NCBI RefSeq assembly: GCF_024713945.1
Contig: NC_134680.1
Coordinates: 811,001-875,000 of the forward strand
DNA from: Dermatophagoides farinae
Taxonomy: Eukaryota; Arthropoda; Arachnida; Sarcoptiformes; Pyroglyphidae
Length of the DNA stretch: 64,000 nucleotides
Reading direction: 5' to 3'
Shown: in pieces, positions 12,853-24,400 of the stretch
Layout of the letters: each line of letters opens with the position of its first letter
Position numbering within the stretch: position 1 is the first letter of the stretch
The notes under the pieces: generated by a model
Database searches by the model: none
What the model was told of the DNA's origin: nothing
What the model saw: only the letters and a program-made list of their open reading frames with translations
Program-made: the position numbers and the translations under genes

Positions 12853-14473
12853 GCAAAACAATTATCAATAATGATGATTATGATGATGTGAATGATAACC
12901 AGTATCTGTATCTGTAATGGATTACATCAAACACCATCACATTATTATCATTATCAAAATAGGCAAATGTGAGAGAAAAAAAGGAAATGATTTTTTTTTT
13001 GTTGTTGTAAAAATTCGAAAATGATGACATCCAAAAATTTAAACTAAATAACCATCAAAACCGGTATTTTGTTTGTTTTTTGGTGTTTGTAATCAGCCCG
13101 AAAACAAAACAAATCCAAACCCATAAAACAACAACAACAACAATTGAATCAATCAAAATTGTTGTTGTTGTGGGTGGATGTGTTTTTTTTTAAAATTCAT
13201 ATTTATCGATTGATTGATTTACCTGTCAAATAATCAATGGAAGGATAAACTTTTTGGTTCTCCTTTAGGGCCATAATTCAAATGTTTTTTTTTTGAAAAA
13301 AAATTGTGTTCAATGTTTCATTAAATGAACAAACGAGCGAAAACAAAATTCTAATCAAAAAGTTTTTAAGGCTCGATTTTTTTTTATTTGCGCTTCTATA
13401 CAAATCTTACATTCCATTTCATTACAGCCTCTGTTCCATCATTAATTCCACCAATTCTTTATTAGGAATTGTGTGTGCGCGTTTGTGTATGTGTGAGAGA
13501 GAGAGAGAGAGAGAGAGAGGTGAGAAAACGAAAATCTTTTTTTCCAATTTCCGTTTGGAAGAGTTTTTTTTTCGTATCAAGTTAATTGAGACTGAATGTT
13601 TTTTGTGGATCAATAATTGTGATTAGCAATGTGTGTGCGTGTGTTTGTTTGTTTGTTTATAAAGCCCACAAACACACACACAGATACATGTATATACACA
13701 AGAATCGTTCATTCATCAAGTCAAATTCTTTATATCCAACAACTACCGCCACCACCATGATTATTTTTTTTGGGAAAAACCAGAAAAAAAACACTTTGGC
13801 CTCGTTAGAAAGTAAATAAACAAAAAAAAAATAACAGAGAATGTTGTATATCCCACTCTTGATCTCCCTCTCTCTCTATAAATCATTTGATATTGAATAC
13901 ATGATTTGGGCAGAGAATTTAACCCGATAGATTTTTCGGCAGAAAAAAAATGTGTTTTCTGTGTGTGAATAAAGGTGATCGAACCAAAATGAACAATAAA
14001 ATATGAAATTTCATCATTTGAAAAACCAGATGGCATCACTTGTCTTAGTTAGTGGAATAAAATTCCACAATTTATTAGATTTGAATGGAACCTATTTTTT
14101 TTTTGGAATCGGAAACATGAAAAAAAAATGGAAAACGAAAACAATAGAAGAAAGAAGAAAAAAAATCATTGCTACATTTAGATGATCAATAGTTATATAT
14201 TATCGATAAAATATACGGAAATTATCATCATCATCATCTCATCATCAAATATTGTTTCTATCCATCCATCCATCCATCCATTTATTGGTGGTAGTTATGG
14301 TTTTACACAAAGACACAAATAAATAATAATGAATCCCAAATGGATTTCATCACAAAAAAAAATATTTTTTTTTCTGTCCATGGGGCAATCACTTTTTTTT
14401 GTGTAAATGTATCGATTATAGATTTTTTTTATGGATTTTATTCCGGAAAAAAAATCCACAAATACAAATATTC

Positions 14474-14525
<52 letters not shown>

Positions 14526-17500
14526 TTTCTTTCTTATTTTTTTCTGCTCTCTCTCTCAGTGTGTTTGCGATGATTTTTATAGCAAATATTTGTACATTTT
14601 AATATCATACACGCACACATTGTGATGGTGAATTTTTTTTTCTTTTTTTTATTATTTAAGTTTAATCGAAAATCATTTGATCGTTTCGAATTGTTGTTGA
14701 TTCTTTTTCTACTCAATCTATTCGCACAGAATAACTGTTTGCTGAGTATACCAAAAAAAAAAAATTCGCTGCTGTTGAATGTATATGGTGAATAATTTTA
14801 TTTTATCAATCCATCCATCTATATATGTATGACGGACGACAAAGGGAAATTAAATGGAAATATTTGAAATGGATTCAAACTAGAATTTTTTTTTTTACTA
14901 TTCTAAATTTTTTTTTGTTATATTTGATTTTAACTTTTAGGTTGTAAAATACAGAGGATCCATGACCAAGTGGATTTTTTTTTTTTGCTGTTAACTGGAA
15001 AAAATAGTGGTGATGTTTGTTAAAAGTTTTTGTCGAGTATTTTTGCTATGAAAATTTTCGATTTTGAAATCCAGTGTGTGTGTGTGTGAAACGAAATGAT
15101 GTGACATAAAAAAAGCGAGAGAGAGAGAGAGATTTTTATTTTTAAATCAAAAAAAAAAATGAAATGATCTAGTTTTTGTTTGCTGAGCGAATCGAATTTT
15201 TTTGTTTTGTTTTCACTAGAATTTTTTTTCTGTTTGAATGGAAAAAAAACCAGAATACCTATGACGGTAGTATAACAGGATTTTTTTTTGTTTCCAGTTG
15301 ATGATCCATGAGGATTTCTGGAATTTATGTAATTTTTTTTTTTTTTTTTTTTTGATTGTCGATCATAATTTGTTTTTGATCCAGAAACGAAGAAAAAAAA
15401 TGGACGATGAAAATTGCAATTTTTTTTTAAAAACGATAAAAATATTCATCTGAATTTTTTTTCCATCCACTATTTGTTGAAATTATCGGGAAAAACAAAA
15501 CAACAATTTTTGTGGAAATGAAGTCACCACTAACTACTACAACTATTTTTACATTGAAAATGAGAAACGATCGTTCTAATGATGATGATGATAATGATCA
15601 ACATTTGAGGTTTGTAGAAAAATTATGGTCATAATGAATGAATGAATGATGCAACTTGGACATACGAATGATGGTCATAATAATATAATAATGAACGAAA
15701 GAAAAACTTATGGATTCCGAGAAATTTTTTTTTCTTTGGACCTAAACAAAATTATTCTGATCACTTTCTTTCTTTTTTTGTGATTGGTTGATTATACCCA
15801 GAATCATTGATAATGATGATGATGAAAAAACAATAATAAATCGACGATAGTGCCAATTAATCATTATGGATTCTTAACGAGAAAAATGGAAACTAAACTT
15901 GAAGAGTTGTTGTTGTTGTTCGCCATTAGTAAGTATAAATTGAAAAACGAAAAGAATCCATTCAATTTTCATTGATCCAAAAACGTTTTTTTTTTAATTG
16001 ACTCCCACGACGCCCATACAGAAAAAAAAGGTAATGATGATTATCATCAACATCACGCATACAATCAATGTCTAAAGGGGTGTGAAGAGAAAGACTGAAA
16101 ATTTTCATTGAATTTTTCAAAAAAAAAAAACAAAAACAAAAACAAAGCAGCAGCAGCAGCAATTTATATCACGCACGCAAAAAATCATTGATTGATTTTG
16201 TTGCTGTTGCTGTTTTTTTTTTTTTTTTTGGCTGAGTGAGAATTATACGATAATTTTGTCATCAAAAAATTATTTCATTTCATTTTTTTTTCTTTCTAAT
16301 TCCAGGGTTTACCACAAAACTTTGTTTGTCGAAAATTCTAATGCCATTGAAACAACTACTTAAAATGAAGTGAAATGAACATTTGAAAAAAAATGATCGA
16401 ATAATTGATTCAATTTATTTTGTGTGTGCGTGTGTGTGTTAAATAAATTTTGTTTTTTTTTTTTGGTCAAAATTAAATTGTAAAATGAAAAATTTTTCTC
16501 AGTTCAAATGAAATGAAATTTAATTTCAAAATTTTCGATTCAATTTCTATTATTTATTACCGACAACAGCAACAACAACAACAAATCGATTGTTATACTA
16601 AAGGCTGTAAAAAAAAGAAAATTAATTTTGTTGTACAAAACTATTTACACACACACACACACACCTGCAAAACCTGGAAAAATAACCCGAAGAAAAATGC
16701 TAGTTAGTTAACAACAATAACAACAAAAATACACCCAAAGAGAAAAAGAGAAACACAAATTGAAACATTTAAAACAAACAATTGAAAAAAAATGAAATGA
16801 AATGAAAATGAAAATCATAAATAAACCAACAATGTAACGAACCTTAGACTTCGGTTGTTGTTGTTGTTGTTGTTGATCATCATTTGTTGTAATCAATGAT
16901 CCAAATAAATTTTGTCGTCATTTGCTGCTACTGCTGCTGTTGCTGTTGATTCACTGCAATGAATTTTCTTTCCCATCTTCTTCATTATTATTAACGGTTT
17001 GCCCATTTTGTTTGGTTTATTCAATTCATTCATTCATTCAATGTCTATCTGTCTGGGTATATGCGTTTTGTTTGTCTGTTTGTTTGTCAAAAGTATTTAT
17101 TCTGGAATCCAAGATTTATTTATATTTTTTTCTCTCTCTTTCAATTCAATCAACTATGGATTCAGTCATCTTGAATGTTTCTTTTTTTTTTTTTTTTTTT
17201 TTTTTGGTTGAAATATAATTTTTCATCATTGCCTGTCAAAAGATATAAATTATTCTAAATGGAATGGAAAAAAAACAGGAGACAAAAAAAAACAAAAATC
17301 AAAGTGAATATAAAAGAAAAAAAAAGAGACAAACTACTTACTTTGGATTCATGCAATAAAGTAAAAGAAAATTCTTCAAAGACCAAAAGTCATTCATACA
17401 CACACACACACACATTTGTTTTCGTTTCGTTGTTGTTTATGAGATGAAAAGTTATCATTTTTTTTTTTTTTTTTTGATGACGAATATTTCCATTAACGAA

Positions 17501-17527
17501 TATTTGTGTGTGTGTGGCATATCAATG

Positions 17528-17560
<33 letters not shown>

Positions 17561-17680
17561 GGCCAAAAATATTCGATGATAGAAACAAACAAACAAAAAA
17601 TGATCACTTTTAACAATGAAAAAAAAACTATGAATCGTTTTTTTCCTTGTTTTTTTTTTATTCTTTCATCATCATCATCA
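12853..17680. other. Intergenic or intronic repeat-rich stretch
   Basis: No supported exon. Content: (GA)n 13493-13519, (CA)n 14477-14523, (CATC)n about 14260-14281, poly-T runs up to about 20 (15331-15353), and (TTG)n near 16856-16875. A splice-like donor (minus, about 13221) may belong to a 5'UTR exon of the Ig-like gene. If the cadherin has an exon beyond 20921, part of this stretch would be its last intron. Confidence 0.45.
14477..14523. repeat. (CA)n microsatellite
   Basis: About 23 uninterrupted AC dinucleotides. It generates spurious THTHTH and CVCVCV reading frames on both strands. Confidence 0.95.
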
Positions 17681-17689
17681 TCAATATTC

Positions 17690-18219
17690 GGTGCTATAAC
17701 AATTGGTCGAACACAAAAAGGTCGAACACAAAATGGTCGAACACAAAATGGTCGAACACAAAAAGGTCGAAAACCCCTATCCCCTTAAAGAGCGCTTAAA
17801 TGAGTGAGCGCTTATTGAAAACGGTTAGAATGTACACATGTAGGCCTATGAGTAGCTCGCTTAAGAAGCAGAGCATGGGAATGGGATGGCCTATGGAGAT
17901 CGGCACGCACGTTATGAAGATTTTAACGTAATGTCAGTGTCGACTTTTCCCTTATTCAATGCGGGAAACGTCAGTGTTGACTTTTTCCCGTAATCAATGC
18001 GGAAAACGTCAGTGTTGACTTTTTCCCGTATCCAATGTGAATAACGTCAGTGTTGACTTTTTCCGATATTTAATGTGGATAACGTCAGTGTTGACTTTTT
18101 CCCGTATTTAATGTGGAGAACGTCAGTGTTGACTTTTTCCGGTATCCAATGTGAATAACGTCAGTGTTGACTTTTTCCGGTATCCAATGTGGTTAACTTG
18201 ATCAACTCTTGGTTCGAAT
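17690..18219 (+). repeat. Left terminal inverted repeat of the MULE-like element
   Basis: The outer part has five tandem 15-bp units of the type GGTCGAACACAAAAT (the last diverged), followed by a unique block. From about 17931 to 18193 there are seven 38-bp units beginning AACGTCAGTGTTGACTTTTT. The inner edge is ...TTGGTTCGAAT at 18219, after which similarity to the right TIR stops. Confidence 0.9.
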
Positions 18220-18579
18220 TCACTCATACCTCGCTTTACGGCTTAGATACGTTCCACGAAACTTGGCCGCAAAACGAAAAGCTGTATAAGGAATCAATTA
18301 TTCTAATACAAATTCATATAAATTCAATGAGATCGGTTCCAAATTTGTTAAATATGTAACATGGTTTATCATTCAAAATGCATTTTATCTTTTTATTTCA
18401 TTTAAATAAAAAATACATACACACACAGTAAGTAATTGGACAGTTTCAAAAAAGCATTACGGCCTATGGGAGAGAGAGTTTTTTCGAAGCTTCTAAAACC
18501 ATGTTTTTTGTAGGATTTAAGCGAAAATATTTCACTAGTGCATAGCAAAAGAGTTGTTCTTTCGAAAATTTTCGAGAAT

Positions 18580-18715
18580 CGTGAAAATGACAAATCCAAC
18601 CTAACACGACCAGTTCAGAATTCAAAATCAAAAAAATGACAAATTTCCAAATTAACACGACCAGTTCAGAATTCAAAGTTCAAAATCGAGAAAATGACAA
18701 ATCCAACCTAACATG
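18580..18715. repeat. Short direct repeats inside the MULE interior
   Basis: Three imperfect copies of a roughly 50-bp unit beginning AAAATGACAAAT and containing ACGACCAGTTCAGAATTC. They lie directly upstream of the copia fragment. The third copy is cut by the copia junction near 18715. Confidence 0.8.
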
Positions 18716-19152
18716 CTTGCGGTTATCGTCAACGCTATGGATTGATCTGGATACTGCATCACCGACTCCAGATCGTAGTCTGACTAATATTGTTCTAAGT
18801 TTGGCTAAAACTTACAATTTCAAGGTTCGTTAGCTGGATGTACGGACTGCCTTTCTTAATGCTAGTCTGAATGAACCGGTTTATGTCCATCCGCCGCCTG
18901 GTTTTGAAGGTGGTGGTTTGCTGAAATTGGAGAAAACGTTGTACGGATTGAAACAAAGTCCATTAGAGTGGTACCGGACTATTTCTAATCATCTTATTGA
19001 AATGCATATCAGAACGATTTTTGTTTAAACGGGAAAATATCGTTCTTCTTCTGTATGTTGATGATATTATTGTTACCGGACCTAATGAGTCAGAAATTGA
19101 TACCCTGATTAATGAATTGGATCGTAGATTTGAAATTACTGATCTTGGCAAT
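18716..19152 (+). pseudogene. Ty1/copia reverse transcriptase fragment, dead
   Basis: Reading across frames gives GYRQRYG, IVLSLAKTYNFKV, LDVRTAFLNASLNEPVYV, LYGLKQSPLEWY and LLYVDDIIVTGPNE, ending EITDLG. These are the ordered core motifs of copia-type RT; the catalytic YVDD lies at 19054-19065. A TAG (18831-18833) replaces the Gln expected before LDV, and there are frameshifts near 18745 and 19020. Only the RT core is present: no gag, integrase, RNase H or LTR. The fragment ends abruptly at about 19152, where a different repeat begins, so it is a captured fragment and not a whole retroelement. Confidence 0.92.
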
Positions 19153-19157
19153 GTTGG

Positions 19158-19319
19158 CAGCAACGTGTGCTGAGCTAGAACAATGAAAAAAAGCATTGTC
19201 AAAACTACATACCACAGAATGCGTTTTTTAGAAGTGGCTTTTAGCTCTGAGCTGGACGAACTGTTCAGAGGCATTCAAAAGTTTTCCCCACTGTTCGATA
19301 TGTTCAGACACACACACAC
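19158..19319 (+). repeat. Dispersed repeat, copy 1
   Basis: From GCAGCAACGTGTGCTGA to a CA-rich end. The same sequence, reversed and about 80-85% identical by eye, occurs at 59626-59779. Both copies keep a frame containing SELDELF.GIQKF, so it may derive from a coding region; I do not recognise the protein. Confidence 0.85.
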
Positions 19320-19561
19320 TGAGTAGCTCATGCTAAATAGTTATGTTTGTACTGAAAATAAGTAGGAATCGCCGATTCAGCTTCGCCGCATAAAATGCCA
19401 AGTTAATACACAGTGCAAGCACTTGCAGAGTGTAAAAGCATAGCCAGTTACGCTAAGCGACATAGACTAGTAGAATGACGTTTGTATATAATAATTTCCA
19501 AAGACAAGGAAATTTCCTGCGACAAATGTGTAAAACACTTTTTTGCTTCCAACCATCAAGT

Positions 19562-20075
19562 ATTCGAACCAAGAGTTGATCAAGTTAACCACATTGGATA
19601 CCGGAAAAAGTCAACACTGACGTTATCCACATTAAATACCGGAAAAAGTCAACACTGACGTTCTCCACATTAAATACCGGAAAAAGTCAACACTGACGTT
19701 ATCCACATTAAATACCGGAAAAAGTCAACACTGACGTTTTCCGCATTGATTGCGGGAAAAAGTCAACACTGACGTTATCCACATTGGATGCGGGAAAAGT
19801 CGACACTGACGTTTCCCGCATTGAATAAGGGAAAAGCCGACACTGACATTACGTTAAAATCTTCATAACGTGCGTGCCGATCTCCATAGGCCATCCCATT
19901 CCCATGCTCTGCTTCTTAAGCGAGCTACTCATAGGCCTACATGTGTACATTTTAACCGTTTTCGATAAGCGCTCACTCATTTAAGCGCTCTTTAAGGGGA
20001 TAGGGGTTTTCGACCTTTTTGTGTTCGACCATTTTGTGTTCGACCTTTTTGTGTTCGACCAATTGTTATAGAACC
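19562..20075 (-). repeat. Right terminal inverted repeat of the MULE-like element
   Basis: Reverse complement of the left TIR with few substitutions and one fewer 15-bp unit, which explains its roughly 16-bp shorter length. It has the same seven-unit 38-bp array in opposite orientation (about 19590-19860). Confidence 0.9.
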
Positions 20076-20084
20076 TCAATATTC

Positions 20085-20920
20085 TCATTTGGGAATTTAT
20101 ATTCATTTTTTTCCCATCCATCCATCCATCTACATACGAATAGAATCATTCCAATAATGATGATGAGAATAATTATGAGAAAATGGTAAGTAAATTCCTT
20201 CAATTTTTATTCATTTCATTTCATTTCATATTCATGCCATTGGATTACAAAACGCCCACCATCAATGTTTTGTTTTTTATCATCATTTCATTTAATTTTC
20301 CAACAACAACAACAACCGAAAAAAAAATTCAATTCATTTTCATCATTTACACACACACACACATGCACAATCAATGATGAATTTTTTTTTTTTTTTTTTG
20401 TTCATTTACCATTTTCGGTTACAGACACACACACACACAGTTTTGTTATTTTGCAAATGAATATAAAAAAAAATCAATCGTCATGAGGAAAAAAAAATCC
20501 TTACGATTATTATTCCATTTCATCATCATTGGCGACATTGTGTACAGTGGAATAAGCATCAAATAACAGTCAATTCTTGCCAAACTTCTATATAAATACA
20601 CAAAAGACAATTTTCAGAATCGAAAAAAAGAAAGAGAAAAAAAAAGAGAAAAGAAAGAAAAAATAAGTTTTAATGAATAAATAAATAATAAATAAAACAC
20701 ATCACCAATTGTCATCATGATTGTCGTTCATCATTGTTATTGGTCGATGAGTTAGTGAAACGAAATGTAAAGAAATTTGAATTTCGAATCATTGCCAATG
20801 ATGGTGATGATGATGATGATAACGTAATTCAACACACACACACACACAGACCAAATTCCAATGAATGACAATGGTGATGACTTATTTGTTTGTTAATTTA
20901 AATATATTCAATATACTTAC
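20085..20920. other. Repeat-rich stretch next to the cadherin tail exon
   Basis: Contains (CATC)n (about 20114-20131), CA tracts, poly-T and an A/G-rich block (20610-20675). If exon 16 ends at its GTAAGT donor this is intron; if the frame is read through, it is 3' flank after a stop at 20898-20900. Confidence 0.45.
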
Positions 20921-21412
20921 CAGGACTTTGTTGTTGTTGTTGTTGAATTGTCGATAATTTATTATTGTTCATCATCATTGCTGTTGTTGGTGGTGGTGGT
21001 GGCGGTAGTGGTGATGACAATGAATCAATGATTGATGGCTCTAATTGATGATGTGAATGATGGTGATGAGATGAATGTTGAATATTGGCCACTGCTGTCG
21101 CAGATGTTGTTTGTTCATTAATCGATTGATGATGAATTTGTATACGTAATGGATACATATCATAGACACCGATATCACATTCACCACCACCTTCATCATG
21201 ATAATAGATAATATTTTCACGAAAATCTTCATTTAAATTATCGGATTTTGTTTGACCACTGATATTTGTACGTAAATCTGATTCAATTATTTGATGATTT
21301 GTTTGTCCATCATCTTGATCATTTTCATTATCATCACCATTATGTTGTTGTTGTTGTTGTCGTCGATGTCGTCGTCGATTACGCCAACAAATATAACCAA
21401 TATATATGAGAA
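20921..21412 (-). CDS. Cadherin exon 15: TM end and cytoplasmic tail
   Basis: LIYIGYICWRNRRRHRR then an acidic, Gln/His/Pro-rich tail containing ENIIYYHDEGGGECDIGVYD and MYPLRIQI, the conserved juxtamembrane (p120-catenin) core of classical cadherins. CCTG|GTAAGT at 20921 is a strong donor; reading through gives GKYIEYI and a stop at 20898. No downstream exon with the beta-catenin-binding signature was found. One weak candidate is a short frame ending ANDDKIYLDH near 16897-16960. Confidence 0.85.
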
Positions 21413-24400
21413 CTGAAAGAAAAATAAAAATTGGAATATCATTAGCATATATGACAGGAGATGAACTCGAATGGAATATCCAGAATCGCAAGAATTCTGA
21501 TTCTGAATCGCGTTTTTATATTAAAATTGTAATTTTTCTAACCACAAAAAAAACATACAAATGTCACAGGTTTTTCTTTCTTTCATTCTTTCTTTTTTTT
21601 TGTTTTGTTTTCGTTGAAAATCAAAATCAAACAATAAATTGTATATATACATGATAATCGTGCACATCATTCACATAAATATTCAACAATGAAACACCAG
21701 CAATCCAAATCAACGACCCGAAGAATTCTAGCATACAAAAGACAAAAAATAAAAATAAAAATCCAGAATAATAACCAAAAAAAAAACACCAGACCCGGAA
21801 AAAATACATTATCATCATCATCATCATCGCCTACATTCATAATCACATAATGATGATAATAATGTAATAACCAGATCCAGAATAATCAAAAAAAAAAGAA
21901 AGAAAGAATCAAAAAGAATTTGATTTGAGACAAGAACAAACATTTTTTTTCATAATAATAATAATAAAAAATATTCTTCATCATCATTTTGTTTTTTGTA
22001 GGTTGTCAACTTTTTGTTGCTTTGTAATATATTATAATATATTTCGGGTTGCTCTATAGAGAAAGACTTTTGACAATGTCCAAATGGATTAAGTTCAATT
22101 CATTTCATAATTAACACACACACACATATACACATATACACAACCGACAACATTTATTTATTATTTTCACCATTTAGATAATCATCATCGTCAAATGAAT
22201 TAACCTGATAATGTTGACAACAACAACAAAAAAGAACATTTCAAACAAACAAACGAGACAAAATCATCAATGATCACGAAAGGGAGAAATGGAACGAAAA
22301 AAATAGTCAAGTCCACTCATCCACCATTGGTTTAAGGATCAAGTGTTGTCGTTGTTGTTGTTGTTTTTGTTTTTAATTACCACACACACACACACATCAA
22401 CACATGGACAATTGAAATTGAAATTGACAATACGGAATAAAACACTTAATCCAGTATATATAATCGGAAATGAATTTATTCACAACAAATAACGAATGAC
22501 CAAAAATGATGTAAAAATGTTGAAACTCGAGATATTCGAGAGCGAAAAAAAATCCGGAAAACAATGATTTCCGGTATCTGATGACCATGAATGGTTGAAA
22601 TTTTATTTTATTTCATTTTTTTTTTTTTTTAGTTATTGTTTAACGGCGAATAAATGAAATTGCAAATGAATCTTTGGATATAAATCGTAAACAAAAAACC
22701 AAAAAACTATCATCATCATAATGAAAGTGTGTTATATACACGAATCAGAAAAAAATGGATATCCATAAAAAAAACTGGATAGAATAAAGAATAGCCAAGA
22801 ACCAAGTGTTCAGGATTTAGTAGAATCTTCTCGTCTTCTTTTTGGTTTGTGTTTGCGGTTCGTTTCACATTCAAACCATAGGGTTTTTTTTTTGGTTTTT
22901 GTTTTTTTCTTTGCTTTTTATTTTGGTTATCTTTTCGTCGTCGTCGTAGTAGTCTTGTTCGACAATTATTTATAACAATAATTTTTTATTATTATTATCA
23001 TCGCATCATTATCCATTTTGAAAAAAGTAAATGGATAAAATGGTTATTCACATACAATCCAGTAAGTATATATATATTATATACAACAACAATCACAGTG
23101 AGTTCATTCATTTTATCATAGTAGGAAAAAAAGAACAAAACCAAAATGAAAAAAACGAAATCTTCTTCATCATCATCATCATCCTGGCCTGTCTCTTCTC
23201 TTACTCCCACTATATATGTCATTGTCAACAATGAATTTCTAACCAGTGAGAAAAAAAACCACATCGAGAATATAAATTCTATATTTCACCATTGTATTCG
23301 TTCATTCGTTTGTGTGTGTGTGTGTTTGTAGAGAAAATTTATTTTCCATTTCGAAATAAAAGAAGAAAAAACTAGACCAAAAGATGAAATTAAGATGATA
23401 TGACTGACTGGAAAGAAAAATTGTTTTACAGTTTCAAATCAAATCAAAAAAAAAAAAAAAATATCTAGATTTAGATTGATATATCATAAAAGGTCGTCGG
23501 TGGTCGTATTTTTGGCCATCTCATTCACCAATTTCATCATGAATGAATGGACAAAATGAAAAAAAAGAAACAAAGAAAACAACAAAGAATTTAATTTAAT
23601 CAAATCTAAAATGGAAATGATAAATTTTGAAAAAAAATTCACAATCACCAATAATAATAATAATATTGATGATCGATTATTCCATACGATAGAATAAAAG
23701 AAACACATAAAAATCAAGTGAAATGAATCAGAAATGAGCCAGAAAAACAAAAATCAACTGCACACAAACACACTTGAATGACCATTTTTTAGAATTTTTC
23801 AAAATTCATTCACATTTTGGCAACAACAACAAACGTTCAATCATCATTATCATTATGATGATCATGAATGTCGGAAATTGTAAAAATCAATCTACATCAT
23901 CATTATTATTTTGAGACACAAAAACAAAAACGAGTAAAGATTCACATTCACAAATCGAAATGGAAAAAAATGCAAATTTTCAATAACACTTGACTTGATT
24001 TTGACTTTATTTTTATATACAAGTCAACAACATTATCATCATCAAATTCTTTTCGGTCAAATAAATGCTTGATGAGTTTTGTTTTCTCTCTATCTCTCCG
24101 TTTTCTCTGTTCAATGTTTTTGCAAATTATGTTTACGAAAAAGAAACAATGATAAATGACAACAACAACAACAACAACATTTACGACAAAAACGTATTGA
24201 AAAAGTCATCGTTTGTCTTCACATTCATTGTTTTCTTCTTGTTTCTTGTTTAGTTCGAGTGTTTTCTATCGATGAAAAAGAATATTCAAACACGATATTT
24301 ATATATACGATTCACACTAAAATGAATATATAATAATGAATGTGATAGTGTAAAGAATTGATTCTTGATTCATTCATTGTGTATCACATAAAACAAACTA

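Larger units (their letters stand above)
17681..20084. mobile_element. Non-autonomous MULE-like DNA transposon with long inverted repeats, 9-bp TSD
   Basis: The element proper is 17690-20075 (2,386 bp). Both ends are flanked by the same 9-mer TCAATATTC (17681-17689 and 20076-20084), read as a target-site duplication. The outermost ends are GGTGCTATAACAATTGG and, reversed, GGTTCTATAACAATTGG. Terminal inverted repeats of about 530 and 514 bp are nearly identical. Each contains a 15-bp tandem motif at the outer end, a unique GC-richer block, and about seven copies of a 38-bp repeat. A 9-bp duplication with long TIRs is typical of the Mutator (MULE) superfamily, but no transposase is encoded, so the family call is inference. 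The 1.3-kb interior holds a copia RT fragment and a dispersed repeat. Near-identical TIRs suggest fairly recent activity. Confidence 0.85.

Noticed and set aside
14295-14625. Open frames with THTHTH/CVCVCV runs
   Set aside because: Pure translations of a (CA)n microsatellite, open in several frames on both strands.
16880-17010. Possible terminal cadherin exon (frame ending ANDDKIYLDH)
   Set aside because: Short, several equally plausible acceptors within a GCA repeat, and no similarity to a catenin-binding domain; kept only as a candidate in the tail-exon note.
17690-17775. Regular 15-bp repeats looking like a small CRISPR or a repeat protein (reading GRTQKGRTQNGRTQ)
   Set aside because: There are no spacers, the repeats are directly adjacent, and they are mirrored at the other end of a transposon; the peptide is a by-product of the TIR.
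18205-18225. GGTTCGAATTC resembling a tRNA T-arm
   Set aside because: No acceptor stem, D-arm or anticodon arm around it; it is the inner edge of the transposon TIR and occurs inverted at the other end.
18463-18676. Open frames in the MULE interior upstream of the copia fragment
   Set aside because: They arise from short direct repeats and do not resemble a transposase or any family I know.
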